A stretch of 6,743 nt of DNA from Zoogloeaceae bacterium (GTDB taxonomy: Bacteria; Pseudomonadota; Gammaproteobacteria; Burkholderiales; Rhodocyclaceae). Positions 1 to 6,662 of this stretch are shown here, in pieces (within the stretch, counting starts at the first letter, position 1; each line of letters starts with the position of its first letter). The notes below the pieces were generated by a model. The model searched no databases. It was not told the DNA's origin and worked only from the letters and a program-made list of their open reading frames with translations. The stretch covers positions 1-6,743 of the forward strand of contig JAITEO010000262.1 in assembly GCA_031281985.1 (NCBI GenBank), written 5' to 3'. The translations under genes and the position numbers were made by a program.

Positions 1-85
1 CTCCGCAAACGAAACGCTAGAGAAGAATAAAGGCGTCGCCGGTGAAAGGAAGGCGCATTGTAGCAAAACCGCTTCTGGAGACAGG

Positions 86-116
86 AAAAACCGCCGCCTC
101 GCTCATGCCAGCGGCG
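86..116 (-). terminator. Probable intrinsic terminator of the Sel1-repeat gene
   Basis: Read on the minus strand, the sequence just past the Sel1 gene stop forms a 6-bp GC-only stem (plus-strand arms CGCCGC at 92-97 and GCGGCG at 111-116) with a 13-nt loop. Five T residues follow (plus-strand A at 86-90). This is the layout of a factor-independent terminator and it sits 3 nt beyond the stop codon. The loop is longer than usual, so the call is moderate. The remaining 85 bp to the window edge show no gene that I can support. Confidence 0.5.
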
Positions 117-119
117 CTT

Positions 120-806
120 TCACTTTACTGCGCCTCCTTGCGCCGCTTTTTCAAACCATCGGGTGGCCTCGGCGTCATTTTTTTCAACGCCCTGGCCTTC
201 GGCGTACATCTTGCCGAGATGGAGCTGGGCTTCCACGTCTCCCTGTTCGGCGGCCTTGCGATACCATTTGACCGCTTCGGCATCGTTTTTCGCAACGCCC
301 CGGCCATTGGCGTACATCCAGCCAAGGTTGAACTGGGCATCCGCATTTCCCCGCCTGGCGGACTTCGCAAACCATTGGACGGCCTTCGCGTCATCCTGCG
401 GCACGCCCCGTCCCTTGTAGTGCATCCGCCCAAGAGTGTATTGCGCTCGATCATCGCCCTGTTCGGCGGCCTTGCGGCACCATATGGCCGCTTCGGCGTC
501 ATCCTGCGCTACGCCCAGACCATCGTAATACATCAACGCAAGGTTGTATTGCGCTTTCGCGTATCCCTGCCCGGCGGCTTCGCGATACCATCGGACGGCT
601 TCGGCGTCATCTCGCGGCACGCCCCGGCCACTGCTGTAGCGCACGCCCAGCCTGAATTGCGCCCTGGCATCCCCCCGGCTTGCCGCATACATCTCTTCAT
701 GGAACGCCCCGCCGCCGCCCATGGACATGGCAAAAAGCGGCGAAGACGAAAACAGCGCCACGCAACACCACAACGACACGCCCAACACTGCGGATTTGCG
801 CAACAC
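120..806 (-). CDS. Secreted Sel1-like repeat (SLR) protein
   Basis: This is a 228-residue protein made almost entirely of five Sel1-like repeats, at about residues 46-82, 83-118, 119-154, 155-190 and 191-226. Each is about 36 residues with the pattern A-Q-x-x-L-G-x-M-Y-x-x-G-x-G-V-x-x-D-x-x-A-x-x-W-x-x-K-A-A-x-x-G. Such alpha-helical solenoids usually mediate protein-protein contacts; no catalytic residues are expected and the partner cannot be told from sequence. Residues 1-26 look like a Sec signal peptide (Lys/Arg start, hydrophobic core, Leu-Phe-Ala before the cleavage point), so the product is probably periplasmic. The start is taken as GTG at 806 because GGGGAG (about 813-818 on the opposite strand) lies 7 nt upstream. 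The nearby ATG at 811 is in another frame and too close to that ribosome-binding site. The gene starts 12 nt after the trpF stop, so its ribosome-binding site overlaps the end of trpF and the two are probably co-transcribed. Confidence 0.9.
   Translation of the reverse strand: MLRKSAVLGVSLWCCVALFSSSPLFAMSMGGGGAFHEEMYAASRGDARAQFRLGVRYSSGRGVPRDDAEAVRWYREAAGQGYAKAQYNLALMYYDGLGVAQDDAEAAIWCRKAAEQGDDRAQYTLGRMHYKGRGVPQDDAKAVQWFAKSARRGNADAQFNLGWMYANGRGVAKNDAEAVKWYRKAAEQGDVEAQLHLGKMYAEGQGVEKNDAEATRWFEKAAQGGAVK
135..670 (-). repeat. Tandem 108-bp repeats encoding the five Sel1 units
   Basis: The Sel1 units are visible at DNA level as five head-to-tail copies of about 108 bp. Phrases such as GCGTCAT followed 3' by C/T-rich sequence, and GTTCGGCGGCCTTGCG (247-262 and 462-477), recur at this period on the plus strand. 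The copies are diverged but share enough identity that recombination could change the repeat number. Boundaries are approximate. Confidence 0.7.
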
Positions 807-818
807 GGCATGACTCCC

Positions 819-1436
819 CTATTCCAGAACCGCCCTTCGCGCCGCCGCCACGAAATCGGCCATGCGCTGATGATCCTTCACCCCCGCCGCGGATTCCACG
901 CCGCTGGAGACATCGACGGCGGCGGGACGCGCGCGGCGCACCGCTTCCTCGACGTTTTCCGGCGTCAGGCCGCCGGAGAGGATGAGCGGCAAAGGTAATT
1001 CCGGCGGAATCAGCGACCAGTCGAACACCTTGCCGCCGCCGCCATAGCCTTTTGTGAAGGCGTCCAGGAGCAGGGCGCGGGCGCTGGCAAAGCGGCGGGC
1101 GAACGCGGGCAAATCCATTTCCGGCGTGACCCGCGCCGCCCGGATGTAGGGACGTTGCCAGCGTTCGCATTCTTCGGGAGATTCGTCGCCATGAAATTGC
1201 AGCAGATTGAGCGGAACCGCCGCCAGTGCCGCCTCGATCTCCGCTTTCGCGGCATTCACGAAAAGGCCGACGGCGTCTACGAACGGCGGCAGATGCCGCA
1301 CCAGCGCCGCCGCCGCCTGGGGACGGACATAGCGGGGACTTTGCCGGTAGAACACGAACCCGACCGCATCCGCGCCCGCCGCCACCGCCGCCTCCACATC
1401 TTTTATACGCGTCAGACCGCAGATTTTGACTTTCAT
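819..1436 (-). CDS. trpF: N-(5'-phosphoribosyl)anthranilate isomerase
   Basis: TrpF converts N-(5'-phosphoribosyl)anthranilate to its 1-(o-carboxyphenylamino) deoxyribulose phosphate isomer (CdRP) in tryptophan biosynthesis, in the cytoplasm. The 205-residue product matches the usual length of the monofunctional enzyme and shows the (beta/alpha)8 barrel signatures. These are VKICGLTR at residues 3-10 with the catalytic Cys6, DAVGFVF at 23-29, LLQFHGDE at 78-85, LLLDAF with the catalytic Asp125, and the phosphate-binding loops LILSGGLTPENV (151-162) and VDVSSGVE (174-181). The start is uncertain: ATG at 1436 places the family's N-terminal strand directly, ATG at 1457 adds 7 residues, and TTG at 1496 adds 20 and abuts the guaB stop; none has a clear ribosome-binding site. 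In many bacteria trpF lies beside trpB and trpA. Here it follows guaB with no other trp gene in view, so it appears relocated. Confidence 0.95.
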   Translation of the reverse strand: MKVKICGLTRIKDVEAAVAAGADAVGFVFYRQSPRYVRPQAAAALVRHLPPFVDAVGLFVNAAKAEIEAALAAVPLNLLQFHGDESPEECERWQRPYIRAARVTPEMDLPAFARRFASARALLLDAFTKGYGGGGKVFDWSLIPPELPLPLILSGGLTPENVEEAVRRARPAAVDVSSGVESAAGVKDHQRMADFVAAARRAVLE

Positions 1437-1496
1437 CGTCGGGGGATTCGCCGTCATGTCCGGGGCGAAACGGCAACGACGCCACGCGCCGCGCAA

Positions 1497-3528
<2,032 letters not shown>

Positions 3529-3537
3529 GGGATACGT

Positions 3538-3561
3538 CAAAAAGTAAAAATCCACTTTTTG
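3538..3561. repeat. Terminal motif, left end of copy A
   Basis: The 8-bp arms CAAAAAGT (3538-3545) and ACTTTTTG (3554-3561) surround an 8-nt spacer. The same arms with an 8-nt spacer occur at all four ends of the two elements. Confidence 0.85.
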
Positions 3562-3575
3562 CCGGTTCAGATCAG

Positions 3576-3608
3576 CAAAAAAGGGCAAGCGAAGCTTGCC
3601 CTTTTTTG
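3576..3608. terminator. Bidirectional intrinsic terminator in copy A, left arm
   Basis: A perfect 15-bp stem (CAAAAAAGGGCAAGC at 3576-3590 against its complement at 3594-3608) with a GAA loop. The GC-rich part is flanked by A6 and T6, so it can act as a factor-independent terminator on either strand. It lies 48 nt after the DUF4124 stop codon and is the likely end of that transcript. Confidence 0.8.
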
Positions 3609-3650
3609 GGGTAAAGGCAACGCAAAACCAGCGCGGTCTGCATGGTTTTC

Positions 3651-3674
3651 GTAGGGGCGCACTGCGTGCGCCCG
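3651..3674 (+). repeat. 24-bp GC-rich palindromic repeat, copy 1
   Basis: Begins GTAGGGGCGC and contains the 8-bp stem GGGCGCAC / GTGCGCCC around a TGC loop. Identical copies lie at 3846-3869 and 6078-6101. Inverted variants lie at 3897-3920 and 6129-6152. Confidence 0.85.
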
Positions 3675-3690
3675 TTGGCCGTCACGCGGC

Positions 3691-3830
3691 AATTCCCCTC
3701 CCCCCTTGCGGGGGAGGGTGGCGCGTAGCGCCGGGAGAGGGGCGCGACGGTTCAGGAGGACGAAGCCGCTGAACGGTCGCTTTCCCCCTCTCCCCTAACC
3801 CCTCCCCCACAAAGGGGGGAGGGGGACGAG
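3691..3830. repeat. Nested C/G-rich palindrome inside copy A
   Basis: This block is present in copy A and absent from copy B. It is itself an imperfect palindrome. Local hairpins are CCCTCCCCC (3696-3704) with GGGGGAGGG (3710-3718), GGCGC (3720-3724) with GCGCC (3728-3732), and CCCCTCCCCC (3799-3808) with GGGGGAGGGG (3815-3824). Long-range pairing joins GGGAGAGGGG (3733-3742) to CCCCTCTCCC (3785-3794), and 3744-3755 to 3769-3780 with one mismatch. It looks like a second repeat family inserted into, or recombined with, the first. No coding content is evident. Confidence 0.75.
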
Positions 3831-3845
3831 AGCGGATGCGGTCTT

Positions 3846-3869
3846 GTAGGGGCGCACTGCGTGCGCCCG
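3846..3869 (+). repeat. 24-bp GC-rich palindromic repeat, copy 2
   Basis: Identical to 3651-3674. The sequence around it (GCGGTCTT before, GCAAACCATC after) matches the corresponding place in copy B, so this is the copy that corresponds to 6078-6101. The one at 3651-3674 is the extra copy. Confidence 0.85.
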
Positions 3870-3896
3870 CAAACCATCCCGCCGCGTGACGGCCAA

Positions 3897-3920
3897 CGGG
3901 CGCGCGCAGCGCGCCCCTAC
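3897..3920 (-). repeat. 24-bp GC-rich palindromic repeat, inverted variant
   Basis: Reverse complement of the 24-bp repeat with two changes, which convert one A-T pair of the stem to G-C (stem GGGCGCGC / GCGCGCCC). The same variant occurs at 6129-6152. Confidence 0.85.
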
Positions 3921-3961
3921 GACAACCCCACAGCCCGCGCTGGTTTTTCCTTGCCTTTACC

Positions 3962-3994
3962 CAAAAAAGGGCAGGCTTTGCCTGCCCTTTTTTG
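3962..3994. terminator. Bidirectional intrinsic terminator in copy A, right arm
   Basis: A perfect 15-bp stem (CAAAAAAGGGCAGGC at 3962-3976 against 3980-3994) with a TTT loop and A6/T6 flanks. It is the mirror partner of 3576-3608 and differs by a compensated pair (A-T there, G-C here). It lies 27 nt downstream of the protease stop on the minus strand and should end that transcript. Confidence 0.8.
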
Positions 3995-4007
3995 CTGACT
4001 GAACCGG

Positions 4008-4031
4008 CAAAAAGTAGATTTTCACTTTTTG
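4008..4031. repeat. Terminal motif, right end of copy A, overlapping the protease stop
   Basis: CAAAAAGT (4008-4015) and ACTTTTTG (4024-4031) with an 8-nt spacer. On the minus strand this motif is read as the last codons (Val-Lys-Lys) and TGA stop of the adjoining protease gene. Confidence 0.85.
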
Positions 4032-5188
4032 ACGTTTAACACCGGTCTCCGGCCGATTTTAACGGTGACTTCGATGAGGTTCCGGGCGCGGCGCAGGCGG
4101 AAGGCGCTTTCTTCGCCGGGTTTCAGCGCGGCGATGGCGTCGAGCATTTCCTGCGGATCGCGGATGTCGCGGCCGCCGACGGCGAGCAGCACGTCGCCGG
4201 ACTGGATGCGCGCCTGATCCGCCGGACTGCCGCGCACGACGTTCGCAATCAGCGCGCCGCTGACATCCGGCAGGCCGAAGGATTCCGCCAGTTCCGGGGT
4301 GATTTCCTGCGCTTCCACGCCAATCCAGCCACGGATGACCTCGCCATTCTGGATGATCTGCTCCATGATCAGGCGCGCGGAAGATACCGGAATGGCAAAG
4401 CCTATGCCCAAGGAGCCGCCCGTGCGCGAATAGATGGCGGTGTTGATGCCGACGAGCGTGCCCCGCGCATCGACCAGCGCGCCGCCGGAATTGCCGGGAT
4501 TGATGGCGGCGTCGGTCTGAATGAAATTCTCGAAGGTATTGATGCCCAGATGCGTGCGCCCCAGGGCGGAAACGATGCCCATCGTCACCGTCTGCCCGAC
4601 GCCGAACGGATTGCCGATGGCCAGCACCATGTCGCCGACGCGCACATCGTTCATGTGTCCGAAGGTGATGGCGGGCAGATCATCGGCTTCCACCCGGATG
4701 ACGGCGAGATCGGATTCCGGGTCGGAACCGACGACCTTCGCCTTCAGCTTGCGCCCGTCGGCCAGCGCGACTTCAATCTGGTCGGCGGCGTCGATGACGT
4801 GAAAATTGGTGAGGATATAGCCGTCCGGACTGACGATGACGCCAGAACCCAGGCCGGACGCCGGACGCGGCGCGCTCTCGAAGTCTTCGCCGAAAAAGCG
4901 GCGGAACACGGGATCATCCATCAGGGGATGCCGTTGCGCCCGCACCTGCTGGCTGGTAAAGATATGCACCACGGCAGGCAGGGCGCGCCTTGCCGCGTCC
5001 CGAAAGCCATACGCGGCAAAAGTGCCATCGGAAGAGGCGGCGGTATCCTGCGCGTTTTCCTGTAAAGTGATCACCGTGGGCGATGACGGCGCATGCGCCA
5101 GCCATTCTGGTTTCAGGGTCATGATCACAAACAGCAGGGCTACCGCCACCGTCGTCGTTTGCGCGAAAATCAGCCACAGTCTACGCAT
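4022..5188 (-). CDS. DegS/HtrA-type membrane-anchored serine protease, single PDZ
   Basis: This 388-residue protein is an HtrA-family trypsin-like protease of the envelope. Residues 7-25 form one hydrophobic N-terminal segment, probably a membrane anchor with the rest in the periplasm. The protease domain spans about 70-280 with His130 (TNFHVID), Asp160 (PESDLAVI) and Ser234 (NPGNSGGAL), so the triad is complete. One PDZ domain follows at about 285-378 (GWIGVEAQEI and SPADQARIQSGDVLLAVGG). One PDZ plus an anchor points to the DegS/AlgW type, which cleaves an anti-sigma factor under envelope stress, rather than the two-PDZ DegP/DegQ type; the actual substrate is an inference. The ATG at 5188 gives the familiar MRRLWLIFAQTTTVAVALL start. 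ATG at 5200 would add 12 residues and overlap the NIF3 start; neither has a clear ribosome-binding site. The last codons, Val386-Lys387-Lys388-stop, come from repeat element copy A. No promoter is visible, and it would have to lie inside the NIF3 coding sequence. Confidence 0.93.
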   Translation of the reverse strand: MRRLWLIFAQTTTVAVALLFVIMTLKPEWLAHAPSSPTVITLQENAQDTAASSDGTFAAYGFRDAARRALPAVVHIFTSQQVRAQRHPLMDDPVFRRFFGEDFESAPRPASGLGSGVIVSPDGYILTNFHVIDAADQIEVALADGRKLKAKVVGSDPESDLAVIRVEADDLPAITFGHMNDVRVGDMVLAIGNPFGVGQTVTMGIVSALGRTHLGINTFENFIQTDAAINPGNSGGALVDARGTLVGINTAIYSRTGGSLGIGFAIPVSSARLIMEQIIQNGEVIRGWIGVEAQEITPELAESFGLPDVSGALIANVVRGSPADQARIQSGDVLLAVGGRDIRDPQEMLDAIAALKPGEESAFRLRRARNLIEVTVKIGRRPVLNVKK

Positions 5189-5198
5189 AGGAATACTC

Positions 5199-5957
5199 AT
5201 GAAGCATCGTGAATTGGAAAACCTGTTGAATGCGCTTTTGGAAAGCGCGAATTTCACGGATTATTCCCCAAATGGCCTGCAAGTGGAAGGCCGCGCGGAA
5301 ATACGGCGGGCAATCACCGGCGTGAGCGCCAGCCAGGCGCTGATCGACGCCGCGGTGAAACGGGGCGCGGACGCCCTCATCGTGCATCACGGCTTTTTCT
5401 GGAAAGGCGAAAATCCCTGCCTCGTCGGTTATCGCCGCCAGCGCATCGCCACGCTCATCGCCCATGATCTCAACCTGTTCGCCTATCACCTGCCGCTGGA
5501 CGCGCACCCCGAACTGGGCAACAACGCCCAATGGGCCAAGGCAATGGGCTGGCGCGTCTGCGGGCGCTTTGGGCGGCAGGACATGGGCTTTTGGGGCGAA
5601 CTGCCAGAACCCTGCCGCCTCGCGGAACTGGCGGCGCGACTGACCGAGACGCTGGGGCGTCCGCCGCTGGCCATCGGCGCAAAAGATCAGCGTATCCAGC
5701 GCCTCGCCTGGTGCTCCGGCGGCGCGCAGGGCTACATCGAGGATGTTCTGGCGCTGGCGGCAATGACGGGCATCGACGCCTATCTTTCCGGCGAAATTTC
5801 CGAACAGACGCCGCATATCGCGCGGGAAAACCACATCGCCTACCTGGCCTGCGGCCACCACGCCAGCGAACGCTTCGGCCCACAAGCCCTCGCCGCCTGG
5901 CTGCAAGCCAACACCGAACTGGACGGCGAATTCATCGACTGCCCCAACCCGGCGTAG
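5199..5957 (+). CDS. NIF3-family dinuclear metal-centre protein (YbgI-like)
   Basis: This 252-residue protein is close in length to E. coli YbgI. NIF3/YbgI proteins form toroidal hexamers with a two-metal site in each subunit; their biochemical role is unsettled, and the label 'GTP cyclohydrolase I type 2 homologue' is historical. The N-terminal half has YSPNGLQVEG (22-31) and IVHHGFFW (61-68) with metal ligands His63 and His64, then AYHLPLDAHPELGNN (95-109) with ligand Asp101. The C-terminal half has SGEISEQT (197-204) and CGHHASERFG (218-227) with ligands His220 and Glu224, so the site looks complete. The ATG at 5199 is chosen from the family N-terminus and from AGGA (5189-5192), 6 nt upstream. 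Only 10 bp separate this start from the divergent protease start, so its promoter must lie within the protease gene. The TAG stop ends 6 nt before repeat element copy B. Confidence 0.94.
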   Translation: MKHRELENLLNALLESANFTDYSPNGLQVEGRAEIRRAITGVSASQALIDAAVKRGADALIVHHGFFWKGENPCLVGYRRQRIATLIAHDLNLFAYHLPLDAHPELGNNAQWAKAMGWRVCGRFGRQDMGFWGELPEPCRLAELAARLTETLGRPPLAIGAKDQRIQRLAWCSGGAQGYIEDVLALAAMTGIDAYLSGEISEQTPHIARENHIAYLACGHHASERFGPQALAAWLQANTELDGEFIDCPNPA

Positions 5958-5966
5958 CGGATGCGT

Positions 5967-5990
5967 CAAAAAGTGAAAATCTACTTTTTG
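5967..5990. repeat. Terminal motif, left end of copy B
   Basis: CAAAAAGT (5967-5974) and ACTTTTTG (5983-5990) with an 8-nt spacer, the same form as the other three element ends. Confidence 0.85.
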
Positions 5991-6004
5991 CCGGGTTATC
6001 TTGG

Positions 6005-6037
6005 GGTTTGAAACCAGGCAAAGCCTGGCTTCAAACC
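6005..6037. repeat. Hairpin in the left arm of copy B
   Basis: GGTTTGAA (6005-6012) pairs with TTCAAACC (6030-6037) and CCAGGC (6014-6019) with GCCTGG (6023-6028), giving 14 pairs with one A/C mismatch around an AAA loop. It occupies the place of the terminator hairpin of the other arms but has no continuous T-tract, so termination here is less certain. It follows the NIF3 stop by 47 nt. Confidence 0.7.
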
Positions 6038-6077
6038 GTTAAAACCAACGCAAAACCAGCGCGGTCTTGGGGGTCTC

Positions 6078-6101
6078 GTAGGGGCGCACTGCGTGCGCCC
6101 G
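6078..6101 (+). repeat. 24-bp GC-rich palindromic repeat in copy B
   Basis: Identical to 3651-3674 and 3846-3869, with stem GGGCGCAC / GTGCGCCC and a TGC loop. Confidence 0.85.
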
Positions 6102-6128
6102 CAACCCATCACGCCGCGTAACGGCCAA

Positions 6129-6152
6129 CGGGCGCGCGCAGCGCGCCCCTAC
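6129..6152 (-). repeat. 24-bp GC-rich palindromic repeat, inverted variant in copy B
   Basis: Identical to 3897-3920: the inverted form with one stem pair changed from A-T to G-C. Confidence 0.85.
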
Positions 6153-6191
6153 GAACAGGTGGATAGGTAGTGGGTTTCCTTGCCTTTACCC

Positions 6192-6224
6192 CAAAAAAGG
6201 GCAAGCTCCGCTTGCCCTTTTTTG
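6192..6224. terminator. Bidirectional intrinsic terminator in copy B, right arm
   Basis: A perfect 15-bp stem (CAAAAAAGGGCAAGC at 6192-6206 against 6210-6224) with a TCC loop and A6/T6 flanks. It lies 27 nt beyond the RDD gene stop on the minus strand, and also ends any plus-strand readthrough from the NIF3 gene. Confidence 0.8.
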
Positions 6225-6234
6225 CTGACTGAAC

Positions 6235-6264
6235 CGTCAAAAAGTAGGGTTTTACTTTTTGACG
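6235..6264. repeat. Terminal motif, right end of copy B, overlapping the RDD stop
   Basis: The arms here are extended to 12 bp: CGTCAAAAAGTA (6235-6246) against TACTTTTTGACG (6253-6264) with a 6-nt loop. This is the most symmetric of the four ends. On the minus strand it is read as Val-Lys-Lys-TAA, the end of the RDD gene. Confidence 0.85.
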
Positions 6265-6662
6265 TCTTCCAACCGTGTGCCGGCGATGCGGTCGTGCAGG
6301 AACTGTCTATCCGGATCGACGAAACGCCACAACAGGCCAATGCCCAGGCAGACGCTGGGCCAGGCGGCGAGGTAGCGGAGCAGGGCCTGCAGGGGACGCA
6401 AGGGGCCGCCATCCTTGTCGGCGAGCCTGATCCGCCAGGTTTTCATCGCCAGCGTCTGGCCGCCATGCAGCCAGAAGCCGATGAAATACAGTCCCAGCAA
6501 AAGGAAGAAATGCGCCCGTTGCACCCAGGGCGCCGCCGCGACATTCGCCAGCGCGCCCAGCAGGATATAGGGCAAGAGCAATCCCACCGCGAGCACCGCC
6601 AGAAGCAACAGGAGTTCATAGAGCAACGCGGCAAGACAACGGGGAAAGGAAGGTACGGACAC
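6252..6662 (-). CDS. RDD-family integral membrane protein
   Basis: This is a 136-residue hydrophobic protein of the RDD family, whose members have about three membrane helices and mostly unknown function; some have been linked to ion transport. Helices are likely at about residues 10-40 (possibly two passes), 48-66 and 93-113. Family marks are the N-terminal Arg8 with AALLYE (11-16), GGQTLAMKTWRIRL (67-80) and the C-terminal VDPDRQFLHDRIAGTRL (115-131). The acidic residue of the first helix is Glu16 rather than Asp. GTG at 6662 is the first usable start after an in-frame TAA further upstream, but it has no visible ribosome-binding site, so the N-terminus is doubtful (see findings). The last three residues, Val134-Lys135-Lys136, and the TAA stop come from repeat element copy B. 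The upstream neighbour is outside the window. Confidence 0.87.
   Translation of the reverse strand: MSVPSFPRCLAALLYELLLLLAVLAVGLLLPYILLGALANVAAAPWVQRAHFFLLLGLYFIGFWLHGGQTLAMKTWRIRLADKDGGPLRPLQALLRYLAAWPSVCLGIGLLWRFVDPDRQFLHDRIAGTRLEDVKK

Larger units (their letters stand above)
3535..4034 (+). repeat. Composite inverted-repeat element, copy A (500 bp)
   Basis: This element fills the space between the convergent DUF4124 and protease genes. The left arm (3535-3690) and right arm (3881-4034) are near-complementary along their whole length. In order inward they carry CGT plus CAAAAAGT-N8-ACTTTTTG, then GCCGGTTCAG, a 15-bp hairpin with flanking A6/T6, GGGTAAAGGCAA, AACCAGCGCGG, and a GC-rich 24-bp palindrome followed by TTGGCCGTCACGCGGC. 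The 40-bp inner stretches 3651-3690 and 3881-3920 are inverted copies with two differences, and those two compensate each other inside the hairpin. The middle (3691-3830) is a separate C/G-rich palindrome. The same element without that middle recurs as copy B at 5964-6264 in the same orientation, which is the strongest evidence that it is a defined repeat. No target-site duplication or mobility gene is evident. It could be a MITE-like element, or a structural repeat spread by recombination. Confidence 0.85.
5964..6264 (+). repeat. Composite inverted-repeat element, copy B (301 bp)
   Basis: Second copy of the element at 3535-4034, in the same orientation and again filling the gap between convergent genes (NIF3 and RDD). 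It shares with copy A the terminal motifs, AACGCAAAACCAGCGCGGTC (6047-6066), the 24-bp palindrome and its inverted variant, TTGCCTTTACCC, the right-hand terminator hairpin and TTTGCTGACTGAACC. It lacks the 140-bp nested palindrome and the extra 24-bp repeat. Its left hairpin (6005-6037) has a different sequence but the same position and shape. The right end supplies the stop of the RDD gene. No gene is visible inside it. Confidence 0.85.

Noticed and set aside
42..998. Plus-strand open frame with an apparent repeat opposite the Sel1 gene
   Set aside because: Its periodicity is only the antisense image of the five Sel1 repeats, and it runs on into antisense trpF.
3651..3920. Possible CRISPR array from recurring 24-bp palindromes
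   Set aside because: Copies are in both orientations, spacing is irregular, there are no uniform spacers and no cas genes. They are modules of the inverted-repeat element.
3535..4034. Typical insertion sequence
   Set aside because: It has inverted ends but no transposase frame within 500 bp, and no direct target duplication can be seen at either copy. Only a non-autonomous element remains possible.
5181..5969. Minus-strand open frame opposite the NIF3 gene
   Set aside because: Complete overlap with a clear NIF3 gene with all metal ligands, and no domain features of its own.
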